Of a DNA stretch of 64,000 nt, positions 37,867 to 46,311 are shown one piece after another. Every line of letters starts with the position of its first letter. The first letter of the stretch is position 1. Origin of the DNA: Saccharopolyspora rosea (GTDB taxonomy: Bacteria > Actinomycetota > Actinomycetes > Mycobacteriales > Pseudonocardiaceae); assembly GCF_025643595.1 (NCBI RefSeq), contig NZ_CP102826.1:1798001-1862000 (forward strand), read 5' to 3'. The translations under genes and the position numbers were made by a program. The notes under the pieces were generated by a model, which was given only the letters and a program-made list of their open reading frames with translations, had not been told where the DNA came from and made no database searches.

Positions 37867-38079
37867 ATGCCTGATCTGTCCGCAGCCGCGTGGCGCAAGT
37901 CCAGCTTCAGCAATGCGGGAGGCAACTGCGTCGAGGTCGCCCCGCTGGAGGACGGCACGATCGCCGTCCGCAACAGCAAGCGTCCGGATGCGGGGGTTCT
38001 GCTCTTCACCCCAGCTGAGGTGTCGGCCTGGGTCGAAGGGTGCAAGGCGGGGGAGTTCGACGACCTCGCGGGCCGCTGA
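37867..38079 (+). CDS. DUF397 protein
   Basis: A 70-residue DUF397 protein, longer than its neighbour: AAWRKSSFSNAGGNCVEVAP, then VRNSKRPDAGVLLFTPAEVS and GCKAGEFDDLAGR. The conserved W-KSS, G-CVEV and VR-SK landmarks are all present. ATG 37867 follows GGGAAGG. It is the intact version of the remnant at 37304-37407, and a strong terminator lies 17 bp after the stop. Partner regulator not seen nearby. Confidence 0.85.
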   Translation: MPDLSAAAWRKSSFSNAGGNCVEVAPLEDGTIAVRNSKRPDAGVLLFTPAEVSAWVEGCKAGEFDDLAGR

Positions 38080-38095
38080 CGCGGCGACGCGCTGA

Positions 38096-38120
38096 GGGCG
38101 GGCCACCCGGTGGCCCGCCC
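38096..38120 (+). terminator. Terminator stem behind the DUF397 gene
   Basis: GGGCGGGCCAC-ccg-GTGGCCCGCCC, a perfect 11-bp stem with a 3-base loop. There is only a weak T-run (TTCCGCATT). It is located between convergent DUF397 and echA19 genes. Confidence 0.7.
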
Positions 38121-38160
38121 TTCCGCATTCCTGCGCGTCCACTGAGGACTCCGAGGGCTC

Positions 38161-38961
38161 CTACCTCCCCTTGAATTCCGGGCGACGTTTCTCGGCGAAG
38201 GCGCGGGGGCCTTCCTTGGCGTCCTCGCTGGCGAAGACCTCCATGCCGATGCGGGCGTCGAGTCGGAACGCCTCGTCCTCGGGCATGCCCTCGGTCTCGC
38301 GGATGGTGCGGAGCATGGCGCGGACCGCGAGCGGGCCGTTGGCGGCGACCAGTTCGGCGAGTTCGAGGGCCTTGTCGAGGGCCTGACCGTCCGGGACGAC
38401 GTGGCCGATCAGGCCGATCTCCTTGGCCTCCGCGGCCGAGAGGTGGCGGCCGGTCAGCAGCAGCTCGGCGGCCAGGGCGTAGGGGATCTGGCGGGGTAGG
38501 CGGACCGCCGAGCCGCCGAGCGGGTAGAGGCCCCAGCGGGCCTCGGACACGCCGAATCGGGCGCTGTGCCCGGCGACCCGGATGTCGGTGGCCTGGAGGA
38601 TCTCGGTGCCGCCCGCGACCGCCGGCCCCTCCACGGCGGCGATCAGCGGTTTGGTCAGCCGGCGGCCCTTGAGCAGGGATTCGATGACCGACATGTCCAT
38701 GCCGCGGGCGGTGTCGCTCGGGTGCGCCCGGGTCATCGACTTCAGGTCGGCGCCCGCGCAGAACGCACCGCCCGCACCGGTGAGGATGCACGCGCGGATG
38801 CTGTCGTCGCGGTCCACCTGGTCCCACGCTTCGCGCATGATCTCCAGCATCGGACCGGACAGGGCGTTTCGGGCCTCGGGCCGGTTGAGCGTGACCACGA
38901 GCACCGCGCCGCGTTGTTCAACCAGGCAGTGCGGTTGCTCGGAGACCTCGGGAGTCGACAT
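38161..38961 (-). CDS. echA19: Enoyl-CoA hydratase EchA19
   Basis: Crotonase-fold hydratase for the steroid side-chain enoyl-CoA. The 266-residue protein has [20 protein letters not shown] (about 28-47), the oxyanion segment [20 protein letters not shown] (about 61-80) and [20 protein letters not shown] (about 111-130); the Glu in GGTEIL is the expected catalytic acid. ATG 38961 is the start. It is divergent from fadD19 with one KstR box in the 80-bp gap, the same pairing as Rv3516/Rv3515c in M. tuberculosis. Confidence 0.9.
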   Translation of the reverse strand: MSTPEVSEQPHCLVEQRGAVLVVTLNRPEARNALSGPMLEIMREAWDQVDRDDSIRACILTGAGGAFCAGADLKSMTRAHPSDTARGMDMSVIESLLKGRRLTKPLIAAVEGPAVAGGTEILQATDIRVAGHSARFGVSEARWGLYPLGGSAVRLPRQIPYALAAELLLTGRHLSAAEAKEIGLIGHVVPDGQALDKALELAELVAANGPLAVRAMLRTIRETEGMPEDEAFRLDARIGMEVFASEDAKEGPRAFAEKRRPEFKGR

Positions 38962-39016
38962 GGCAGACCTTTCGGACTCGCGGGAAGGTTGCGCCCATCG
39001 GGTTCTTGCTCGAAAC

Positions 39017-39030
39017 GATAACACGTTCTA
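39017..39030. promoter_or_regulatory. KstR box between echA19 and fadD19
   Basis: GATAACACGTTCTA keeps AACNNGTTNNA. It is 11 bp before the fadD19 start and 55 bp before echA19, so it covers both promoters. Confidence 0.75.
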
Positions 39031-39041
39031 GTTTCCGTGAG

Positions 39042-40673
39042 GTGGCCTTCAACATCGCAGATCTCTTCGAGCACGCCGTCGACCTCACCCCCGAGCGCGT
39101 CGCCGTGGTCTGCGGCGAGCGCCGGCTGACCTTCGCCGAGCTGGAGCAGCGGGTGAACCGGCTGGCGCACCACTTCACCGCACAGGGCCTCGGGGCCGGT
39201 TCGCACATCGGCGTGTACTCCCGGAATTCCATCGAAGCGCTGGAAGCGATGCTCGCCGCGTACAAGATCCGCGCCGTGGCGATCAACGTGAACTTCCGGT
39301 ACGTGCCCAACGAACTCCGCTACCTGTTCGACAACGCCGACCTCGCCGCGCTGGTGCACGAGCGCCGCTACGCCGACCGCGTCGCCGAGGTCCTGCCCGA
39401 CGTGCCCAAACTGCAACATGTTCTGGTGATCGAGGACGGGACCGACGTCGACTACACCGGTTACGGCGGCGTCGAGTACGAGTCGGCGCTGCGCGCGCAG
39501 CCGGGGGAGCGCGACTTCCCGGCCCGCAGCTCCGACGACCTCTACCTGCTCTACACCGGCGGCACCACGGGCATGCCCAAGGGCGTGATGTGGCGCCACG
39601 AGGACGTCTGGCGCGTGCTCGGCGGCGGCATCGACTTCATGACCGGCGAACCCATGGCCGACGAGTGGGAACAGGCCCGCAAGGGCGCCGAGAGCGACGG
39701 GCTGGTGCGGCTGCCCGCCGCCCCGTTCATCCACGGCGCCGCCCAGTGGGCCGCCTTCGGCAACCTGTTCGCGTGCAGCCCGGTCGTCTTCGTGCCGCAG
39801 TTCGACGCCCACGAGGTGTGGCGGGCGATCGAGCGGGAACGGGTCAACGTGCTGGCGATCGTCGGGGACGCGATGGCGCGTCCGCTCATCGAGGCGTTCC
39901 ACGAGGGCGATTACGACGCGTCCGCACTCGTGGCGATCTCCAGCAGCGCCGCGCTGTTCTCCCCGTCGGTGCAGCGGCAGTACCTCGACGCGCTGCCCAA
40001 CGTCGTCATCACCGACTCGATCGGCTCCTCGGAGACCGGGTTCAGCGGCATCGGCATGATCACCCGCGACGGCGCGCGCAGCGGCGGGCCGCGCGTCAAC
40101 GCCGACGCCGCCACCGCGGTCATCGACGACGACGGCAAACCCACGCCGCCCGGGGAGGTCGGCTGGCTGGCCCGCAGCGGGCACGTGCCGCTCGGCTACT
40201 ACAAGGACGAGGAGAAGACCCGCAAGGTGTTCGTCGAACTCGACGGCCGCCGCTACGTCGTCCCCGGCGACTACGCCCGCCTGGAGGACGACGGGACCGT
40301 CACGTTGCTCGGCCGCGGCGTGGTGTCCATCAACACCGGCGGGGAGAAGGTGTTCCCCGAGGAGGTCGAGGGCGCGCTCAAGTCGCACCCGGACGTCTTC
40401 GACGCGCTCGTGGTCGGCGTGCCCGACGACCGGCTCGGCCAGCGGGTGGCGGCCGTGGTGCAACCGCGACCGGGAGCCGTCCCGAAACTGGCGGACCTCG
40501 ACGAGCACGCCCGGCAGTGGATCGCCGGGTACAAGGTGCCGCGCAGCCTGTGGCTGGTCGACGAGATCAGCCGTTCCCCCAGCGGAAAACCCGACTACCA
40601 GTGGGCGAAACGGCACACCGAGACGCACGACCCGGCGGAGGCCAGAAAACCGTCCGCCACTCGACCGAGCTGA
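39042..40673 (+). CDS. fadD19: Steroid acyl-CoA synthetase FadD19
   Basis: CoA ligase for C26/C27 steroid acids. The 543-residue protein starts MAFNIADLFEHAVDLTPERV and carries LYTGGTTGMPKGVMWRHED (about 181-199), TDSIGSSETGFSGIGM (near 340), GDYARLEDDGTVTLLGRGVV and PSGKPDYQWAKRH with the C-terminal Lys. The MWRHEDVWRVLGGG block is characteristic of FadD19. GTG 39042 lies 11 bp past a KstR box with no strong ribosome site, so the transcript may be leaderless. Repeat copy E begins just after its stop. Confidence 0.92.
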   Translation: MAFNIADLFEHAVDLTPERVAVVCGERRLTFAELEQRVNRLAHHFTAQGLGAGSHIGVYSRNSIEALEAMLAAYKIRAVAINVNFRYVPNELRYLFDNADLAALVHERRYADRVAEVLPDVPKLQHVLVIEDGTDVDYTGYGGVEYESALRAQPGERDFPARSSDDLYLLYTGGTTGMPKGVMWRHEDVWRVLGGGIDFMTGEPMADEWEQARKGAESDGLVRLPAAPFIHGAAQWAAFGNLFACSPVVFVPQFDAHEVWRAIERERVNVLAIVGDAMARPLIEAFHEGDYDASALVAISSSAALFSPSVQRQYLDALPNVVITDSIGSSETGFSGIGMITRDGARSGGPRVNADAATAVIDDDGKPTPPGEVGWLARSGHVPLGYYKDEEKTRKVFVELDGRRYVVPGDYARLEDDGTVTLLGRGVVSINTGGEKVFPEEVEGALKSHPDVFDALVVGVPDDRLGQRVAAVVQPRPGAVPKLADLDEHARQWIAGYKVPRSLWLVDEISRSPSGKPDYQWAKRHTETHDPAEARKPSATRPS

Positions 40674-40675
40674 AA

Positions 40676-40902
40676 TCCTGTCTCGGGCTCGTTGTGGGTG
40701 GCGGTGCCGGTGGCGGAACCTCAGCGGCCGTCTCGACTGCGGAAGCCCCTCCTGATGTATGTCCAATACACGGCGTCGGGGGTGTCCTCGCGAGACGACC
40801 GCTGAGAACCCGCGGCGGTGCAAGTGGCGAGACCACTCACCGAAAGAGAAAGCGGCTCACGCCGCTTGCCGCCCACCCAGGAGCAAGTTCACCGACAGGC
40901 AC
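40676..40902 (+). repeat. Modular intergenic repeat, copy E
   Basis: The left end carries TCCTGTCTCGGGCTCG; the right end is complementary to GTGCCTGTCGGTGAACTTG. The long hairpin with GTAT/ATAC inner arms and the AAGCGGC-TCAC-GCCGCTT hairpin are present. It fills the gap fadD19-nitronate monooxygenase gene; the latter starts only 13 bp after its right end. Confidence 0.8.
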
Positions 40903-40915
40903 GTGAGGACACGCC

Positions 40916-42028
40916 ATGCGAACGACCCTGTGCGACAAGCTGGGCATCCAGCACCCGATCGTCGGTTTCACCCCGTCCGAGCACGTCGCCGCCGAGATCA
41001 GCCGGGCGGGCGGGCTCGGCGTGCTGGGCTGCGTCCGGTTCAACGACGCCGACGAACTCGATTCGGTGCTGGACTGGATGGACCGCAACACCGACGGCAA
41101 GCCCTACGGCGTGGACATCGTCATGCCCGCCAAGATCCCCACCGAGGGCACCTCGGTCGACCTGGACAAGTTGATCCCGCCCGAACACCGCGCCTTCGTC
41201 CGCCGCACCCTGGAGGAGCTGGGCGTTCCCGAACTCCCCGACGAACAGCGGCGCAATTCCGGCGTGCTCGGCTGGTTGCACTCGGTCGCACGGTCCCATG
41301 TGGACGTCGCGCTGCGGCATCCGGTGCGGTTGGTCGCCAACGCGCTCGGGTCGCCGCCGGTGGACGTGATCGAGCAGGTGCACCAGCACGGCATCCCCGT
41401 CGCGGCGCTGGCGGGCAAGGGCGAACACGCGCGACGGCACGTCGACAACGGTGTGGACATCGTCGTGGCGCAGGGGCACGAGGCCGGTGGGCACACCGGG
41501 GAGATCGCGACCATGGTGCTGGTGCCGGAGATCGTCGACGCCGTGGGGCACCGGGTTCCGGTGCTCGCCGCCGGCGGCATCGGCTCCGGGCGGCAGGTCG
41601 CCGCCGCGCTCGCGCTCGGCGCCTCCGGCGCCTGGATGGGCTCCTACTGGCTGACGACCAGCGAGTACAAGATGACCGCCGGGGACACCGCGACGCAGCG
41701 CGCACTGCTGTCCGCGGGCTCGTCCGACACGGTGCGCTCCCGCATCTACACCGGGAAACCCGCGCGGCTGCTCAAAACCCGCTGGACCGAGGCGTGGCAG
41801 CAGCCCGATGCCCCCGAACCGCTGCCGATGCCGTTGCAGAACATCCTGGTCAGCGAGGCGCACGAACGCATCACCCGCTCCGGCGACCCGGAGGTGGTGT
41901 CGATGCCCGTCGGGCAGATCGTCGGGCGGATGAACGAAGTCCGGCCCGTCGCGGACGTCTTCGCCGACCTGCTGACCGAGCTCGACGAAACCCTCGATCA
42001 CCTCGACAAACTCAGGGAGAGTCGCTGA
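40916..42028 (+). CDS. Nitronate monooxygenase / 2-nitropropane dioxygenase family FMN enzyme
   Basis: A 370-residue FMN TIM-barrel oxidoreductase. The N-terminus MRTTLCDKLGIQHPIVGFTP, then ISRAGGLGVLGCVRFN, and the FMN/phosphate loops DIVVAQGHEAGGHTGEIATM (about 178) and VLAAGGIGSGRQVAAALALG (about 218) are typical; the His in EAGGHTGE is the usual catalytic residue of the family. It resembles Rv1533. Some relatives act in steroid ring catabolism, but this one is not assigned. It starts behind repeat copy E, with no KstR box of its own, so it may be read from fadD19. Confidence 0.85.
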   Translation: MRTTLCDKLGIQHPIVGFTPSEHVAAEISRAGGLGVLGCVRFNDADELDSVLDWMDRNTDGKPYGVDIVMPAKIPTEGTSVDLDKLIPPEHRAFVRRTLEELGVPELPDEQRRNSGVLGWLHSVARSHVDVALRHPVRLVANALGSPPVDVIEQVHQHGIPVAALAGKGEHARRHVDNGVDIVVAQGHEAGGHTGEIATMVLVPEIVDAVGHRVPVLAAGGIGSGRQVAAALALGASGAWMGSYWLTTSEYKMTAGDTATQRALLSAGSSDTVRSRIYTGKPARLLKTRWTEAWQQPDAPEPLPMPLQNILVSEAHERITRSGDPEVVSMPVGQIVGRMNEVRPVADVFADLLTELDETLDHLDKLRESR

Positions 42029-42032
42029 ACTC

Positions 42033-42077
42033 GACGGCGGCCCGCGCGGGGGAACGAGCCTCGCGCGGGCCGCCGTC
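42033..42077. terminator. Bidirectional terminator
   Basis: GACGGCGGCCCGCGCG (42033-42048) pairs perfectly with CGCGCGGGCCGCCGTC (42062-42077): a 16-bp stem and 13-base loop between convergent genes. No T-run on either side. Confidence 0.75.
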
Positions 42078-42089
42078 CGTCCTCTGCGG

Positions 42090-43649
42090 TCAATCCGTGA
42101 GCCGGGTGTAGTCGTCGGTGCCGAAGCATCGCCGCCACACCGGGTCGTCGGTGTCGAGGGCTTCGGCGGCCAGGTGGCGTTTGAGGACCTTGTGGGTCGG
42201 GGTGCGGGGGAGGTCGTCGACGAGGCGGACGTAGGCGGGCCACTGCTTGGGGCCGAGATCCCGCTGGGAGCACAGGAATTCGCCCAGCCTCGCCGGGTCG
42301 AAGGCGTCCGTGGTGCGCAACGCGGCCATCACCTGGTCGCCGACGTCCGGGGCCGGGATCGCGTACACCGCGGCCTCGACGACGTCGGGGTGGCGCAGCA
42401 GGGCCCGCTCTATCGGTGCGGTGCCCAGGTTCTCGCCGTCCACGCGGAGCCAGTCCTGGGAACGGCCCGCGAAGTAGCAGAACCCGTTCTCGTCCACGTA
42501 GCCGAGATCGCCGCTCCAGTACATGCCGTCGCGCATCCGCTCCGCGTCGGCCTCCGGGTCGTTGTAGTAGCCCGCGAACCAGCCCGGCCCGGTCGTGTTG
42601 ACCAGTTCGCCGACCGCCTCGTCCGGGTTGGCCAGGCGGCCATCGGCGTCGAAGCGCGCGGGCGGGCACCGACGTCCGGTGTCCGGGTCGAGCACGGCCA
42701 CGCCGTCGGTGGCGCGGCCCAGCGCGCCGGGCGGGGTGTCCGGGGTGCGCTGCACCGCCACACCGCCCTCCGAGGAGCCGAAGCCGTCCACGACCAGGCA
42801 GCCGAACCGCTCGCCGAACGCGGCGAGATCGCGTTCGGCGCCCTCGTTGCCGTACGCGAGCCGCAACGGGTTGTCCGCGTCGTCCGGCCGTCGGGGGGTG
42901 GCCAGCACGTAGGACAGCGGTTTGCCGACGTAGTTGGCGTAGGTGGCGCCGAAGCGCCGCACGTCGGGCAGGAAACCGGAAGCGGAGAAGCGGCGGCGCA
43001 GCGCGATGGCCGCGCCCGCGGCGAGCCCGACCGCCCAGCCCGCCATCAGGGCGTTGGAGTGGAACATCGGCATCGACACGTACGCGACGTCGTCGCCGGT
43101 CAGGCCGAACCGGTCGGCGAGCATCCGCCCCGGGAAGGCGATCTTGCCGTGGGTGCACCGCACGGCCTTCGGATCACCGCCGGTGCCCGAGGTGAACACC
43201 AGCGCGAACAGGTCGTCGGCGGTGACCGGGGCCGGGGCGGGGCGGGCACCGGTGTGCTCGGCGAGCAGCCGGTTCCACCGCGGCGTGCCGATCCCCAGCA
43301 CGGCAACGCCGAGGTCGTCCGGCAGGTCGCGGTCGGTGATGACCAGTTGGCAGTCGGTCAGCCGCACGTCGCGGGCCAGCGCCGCGCCGCCCCGCGTCGG
43401 GTTCAGCCCGACCAGCACCGCCCCGGACAGCGCGGCCCCGCCCAGCAGGAACGAGAACTCCGGCACGTTGTCCAGCAGCACGCCGACGTGGAACGGGCGC
43501 CCGGTGACGCACAGCGACCGCAGCAGCGAGGCGTACTGGCGGCTGCACAGCACGTGCTCGGCCCACGACCAGCGGCGGTCCTCGAACAGCAGCCCCGGGC
43601 TGTCGTCGTCGGCGCGGGCCAGCAGCAGTTCCGCGACGGTCGGGGTCAT
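42090..43649 (-). CDS. fadD17: Steroid acyl-CoA synthetase FadD17
   Basis: CoA ligase for shortened steroid side chains. The 519-residue protein has GVLLDNVPEFSFLLGGAALS, the P-loop variant FTSGTGGDPKAVRCTHGKI (about 156-174), YVSMPMFHSNALMAGWAVG and YANYVGKPLSYVLATPRRPD, which match FadD17 (Rv3506) closely, and a C-terminal PTHKVLKRHL. The ATG at 43649 overlaps the fadE27 stop (ATGA). It is the last gene of fadE26-fadE27-fadD17, the same order as Rv3504-Rv3506. There is a strong stem-loop just beyond its stop. Confidence 0.92.
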   Translation of the reverse strand: MTPTVAELLLARADDDSPGLLFEDRRWSWAEHVLCSRQYASLLRSLCVTGRPFHVGVLLDNVPEFSFLLGGAALSGAVLVGLNPTRGGAALARDVRLTDCQLVITDRDLPDDLGVAVLGIGTPRWNRLLAEHTGARPAPAPVTADDLFALVFTSGTGGDPKAVRCTHGKIAFPGRMLADRFGLTGDDVAYVSMPMFHSNALMAGWAVGLAAGAAIALRRRFSASGFLPDVRRFGATYANYVGKPLSYVLATPRRPDDADNPLRLAYGNEGAERDLAAFGERFGCLVVDGFGSSEGGVAVQRTPDTPPGALGRATDGVAVLDPDTGRRCPPARFDADGRLANPDEAVGELVNTTGPGWFAGYYNDPEADAERMRDGMYWSGDLGYVDENGFCYFAGRSQDWLRVDGENLGTAPIERALLRHPDVVEAAVYAIPAPDVGDQVMAALRTTDAFDPARLGEFLCSQRDLGPKQWPAYVRLVDDLPRTPTHKVLKRHLAAEALDTDDPVWRRCFGTDDYTRLTD

Positions 43650-44743
43650 GCCGACTCCGCCAACAGGGCGCCGAGCCTGCCGAGCTGGGCGCTCGCGCCG
43701 CCGAGGGAGAACTCGTTGCGCTTGGCGGCGACGAAGTAGCGGTGCACGTGGTGGTCCATGTCGATGCCGACCCCGCCGTGCACGTGGACGGCGGTGTGCG
43801 CGACCCGGTGCCCGCCCTCGGCGGCCCAGAACTTCGCCGTGGCGACCTCCTCGGCGCACGGCAGTCCCTCCGCCGCGCGCCACGCCGCCTGCCACAGCGT
43901 CAACCGGATCGCCTCCACGTCCACGAACGCGTCGGCCAACCGCTGGGCCACGGCCTGGAAGCTCCCGATCGCCCGGCCGAACTGCTCGCGTTCCCGCGCG
44001 TACCCGGCGGTCAGCTCCAACGCCCGTTCCGCCACGCCCAGCTGCGCCGCGCACAGCCCGACCGTGGCGCGGGTGTGCAGCCAGTCGAGCACGTCCGCGC
44101 CGCCGAGCAGGGCGTCGGCGGACAGCTCGGCCCCGTCGAGGTCGAGCCACGCCTCGCTGTCGGAGTCGACGACGCGTTGCCGTTCCACCGCGATCCGCGC
44201 GGGCTCCACGAGGAACACGCCCGGACCGTCCGGTGTGGTGGCCGGGACGAGCACGAGGTCGGCGACCGGACCGGCGGGCACCCCGGTCTTCGAACCGGAC
44301 AGCACCCAGCCGTCGCCGGCGCGTTCCGCGCGGCAGGCCGGGCGCAGCGGGTCGGGATTGCCCTCCTCGGCGAGCGCGGCGGTGAGCACCACCTCGCCGC
44401 GCCCGGCGCGTTCGGCCCACGCCCGCTGCTCGGCGGAACCGAAGCGGGCCAGCGTCGAGGCGCCCAGCACGATCGAGGCGAGGTAGGGCACGGGCGCCAC
44501 GGCCCGGCCGAGCTCGACGAGCACTTCGCACTGCTCCAGCAGCCCGAAACCGCCGCCGCCCACCGCTTCCGGCAGCGCCGCGGACAGCACGTCGGCCTTC
44601 GCCAGTTCCGTCCACAGTGAACGGTCGAACCGGTCGGGTCCGCGCTCGACCTCGCGGAGCCGCTCGTTGGTCGCCCGGTCGGCCAGGATCTCCCGGGCCA
44701 GGGCGGACAGGTCCTGCTGGGCTTCGGTGAAGGAGAAATCCAC
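43646..44743 (-). CDS. fadE27: Acyl-CoA dehydrogenase subunit FadE27 (ChsE5)
   Basis: Subunit of the ChsE4-ChsE5 heterotetramer, which starts beta-oxidation of the C27 steroid acyl-CoA. The 365-residue protein starts MDFSFTEAQQDLSALAREIL and carries AREREQFGRAIGSFQAVAQR (about 240) and VHVHGGVGIDMDHHVHRYF (about 325). It resembles FadE28 in the earlier operon, its equivalent for the last cycle. It overlaps fadD17 by four bases and follows fadE26 by 9 bp. KstR control is expected from the boxes upstream of fadE26. Confidence 0.9.
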   Translation of the reverse strand: MDFSFTEAQQDLSALAREILADRATNERLREVERGPDRFDRSLWTELAKADVLSAALPEAVGGGGFGLLEQCEVLVELGRAVAPVPYLASIVLGASTLARFGSAEQRAWAERAGRGEVVLTAALAEEGNPDPLRPACRAERAGDGWVLSGSKTGVPAGPVADLVLVPATTPDGPGVFLVEPARIAVERQRVVDSDSEAWLDLDGAELSADALLGGADVLDWLHTRATVGLCAAQLGVAERALELTAGYAREREQFGRAIGSFQAVAQRLADAFVDVEAIRLTLWQAAWRAAEGLPCAEEVATAKFWAAEGGHRVAHTAVHVHGGVGIDMDHHVHRYFVAAKRNEFSLGGASAQLGRLGALLAESA

Positions 44744-44752
44744 GACGGCTCC

Positions 44753-45931
44753 TCAGCGCTTGGCGGCGGGTAGTCCGAGTCCGACGGCGGCGACGATGTC
44801 GCGCTGCACCTCGTTGGTCCCGCCGCCGAAGGTGAGGATCAGCGACGAGCGGTGCATGCGTTCGACCCGCCCGCGCAGCACGGCGCCGCGCGAGCCGTCC
44901 CGCACGTGCGCGGCGGTGCCGAGCACCTCCATGAGCAGCCGGTACGCGTCGGTGGCGAACTCGGTGCCGAAGACCTTGGTGGCCGAGGCGGCGGCCGGCG
45001 CGGGCTGCTGCTCGGCGGTCCAGGCGATCTTCCAGTTCATCAGCTTGAGGAATTCGGCCCCGGCGTGCACCCGGGCGAGGTGGTGCTGCACCCACTCCTG
45101 GTCGATCACCCGCCGACCGTCGGTCAGCCGGGTCCGCTGCGCCCAGTCCCGCACCTCGCGCAGCGCCAGTTGCAGCGGAGCCGCGGAGGTCAGCGCGACG
45201 CGCTCGTGGTTGAGCTGGTTGGTGATCAGCGGCCACCCCTCGTTCTCGGTGCCGACCAGCGCGGACGCCGGGACGCGCACGTCCTGGTAGTAGGTGGCGC
45301 TGGTGGTCGGCCCGGCCACGGTGTGCACCGGGGTCCAGGAGAAGCCGGGCGAGTCGGTGGGCACGACGAGGATGCTCAGCCCGCGGTGCTTGCGCGCCTC
45401 GCGGTCGGTGCGGCACGCCAGCCACACGTAGTCGGCGTACTGGATGAGGCTGGTCCACATCTTCTGCCCGTTGACGACGTAGTGGTCGCCGTCGCGGTCC
45501 GCGGTGGTGCGCAGCGACGCCAGGTCGGTGCCCGCCTCGGGTTCGGAGTAGCCGATCGCGAAGTGGATCTCCCCGGCTGCGATCTTCGGCAGGTAGTGCG
45601 CCTTCTGCTCCGGCGTGCCGTACCGCATGATCGTCGGCGCGATGCTGTTGAGCGTCAGGAACGGCACGGGGGCGCCGGCGATCGCGGCCTCGTCGGTGAA
45701 GATGAGCTGGTCGAGCATGCTCCGGTTCTGCCCGCCGTACTCCTCGGGCCAGCCGAGCGCCAACCACCCGTCGGCGCCCATCCGCCGGACCAGCTGCTTG
45801 TAGGCGGCGCCGTCGCCGTAGTCGCCGTGCGCGGCGAGCTCCGCGCGCAGCTCCGGCGTCATGATCCGGCCGAAGTACGCCCGCAACTCCTGGCGGAGCT
45901 GCTCCTGCCGGGGCGTGTAGGCGATGCGCAT
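44753..45931 (-). CDS. fadE26: Acyl-CoA dehydrogenase subunit FadE26 (ChsE4)
   Basis: Partner of FadE27 in the first side-chain dehydrogenation. The 392-residue protein has GWLALGWPEEYGGQNRSMLD, FAIGYSEPEAGTDLASLRTT (about 128-147), VVNGQKMWTSLIQYADYVWL and SLILTFGGGTNEVQRDIVAA at the C-terminus, the FadE26/FadE29 pattern. ATG 45931 follows GGGAGGG. It heads the fadE26-fadE27-fadD17 operon, divergent from the hsd4A-mce4 operon across a 380-bp region with four KstR-like boxes. Confidence 0.92.
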   Translation of the reverse strand: MRIAYTPRQEQLRQELRAYFGRIMTPELRAELAAHGDYGDGAAYKQLVRRMGADGWLALGWPEEYGGQNRSMLDQLIFTDEAAIAGAPVPFLTLNSIAPTIMRYGTPEQKAHYLPKIAAGEIHFAIGYSEPEAGTDLASLRTTADRDGDHYVVNGQKMWTSLIQYADYVWLACRTDREARKHRGLSILVVPTDSPGFSWTPVHTVAGPTTSATYYQDVRVPASALVGTENEGWPLITNQLNHERVALTSAAPLQLALREVRDWAQRTRLTDGRRVIDQEWVQHHLARVHAGAEFLKLMNWKIAWTAEQQPAPAAASATKVFGTEFATDAYRLLMEVLGTAAHVRDGSRGAVLRGRVERMHRSSLILTFGGGTNEVQRDIVAAVGLGLPAAKR

Positions 45932-45951
45932 GCATCCCTCCCGAGCCGATG

Positions 45952-45965
45952 TGGAACGTGTTCCA
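45952..45965. promoter_or_regulatory. KstR box, fadE26 promoter
   Basis: TGGAACGTGTTCCA matches TNNAACNNGTTNNA with palindromic arms; 21 bp upstream of fadE26. Confidence 0.85.
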
Positions 45966-46043
45966 TGAACAGTAGATCCCCGGGTGCGCACCGGTCGAGG
46001 TTCCCGCTCTCGGTCAACGGGAACGCGGTGGCGTCGAATGCGG

Positions 46044-46057
46044 TGGAACGAGTTCCA
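46044..46057. promoter_or_regulatory. KstR box, second of four
   Basis: TGGAACGAGTTCCA matches TNNAACNNGTTNNA with palindromic arms; in the middle of the divergent region, 92 bp (about nine helical turns) from the previous site. Confidence 0.78.
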
Positions 46058-46162
46058 TTCCGTTGCGGCCGGACCGGAACGCCGCCAAATGGAGCAGTGA
46101 CACGTCCGGCGCCGAGTCGTTGGGTGGGCAACGGCGGTCGGACCCCAGCCGGAATGACCGAC

Positions 46163-46176
46163 TGCAACGGGTTGCA
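46163..46176. promoter_or_regulatory. KstR-like box, third of four
   Basis: TGCAACGGGTTGCA matches TNNAACNNGTTNNA and is palindromic in its arms, though these differ from the usual TAGAAC type. Confidence 0.6.
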
Positions 46177-46238
46177 GGGAAGATGTCCGAAAAATTCCGG
46201 CTGATGGCGGGAAACTCGTTCGGGTCTTGCCCATTAAC

Positions 46239-46252
46239 GAGAACAAGTTCTA
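46239..46252. promoter_or_regulatory. KstR box, promoter of the adh-hsd4A-mce4 operon
   Basis: GAGAACAAGTTCTA has AACNNGTTNNA; 60 bp upstream of the alcohol dehydrogenase start. It would control the long operon to mce4F. Confidence 0.8.
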
Positions 46253-46311
46253 GTGTGTTCCGCGCTACAGTCCTCGCAGCGGAGCGAGGCGATCTCGGTG
46301 AGGTGACGCCG

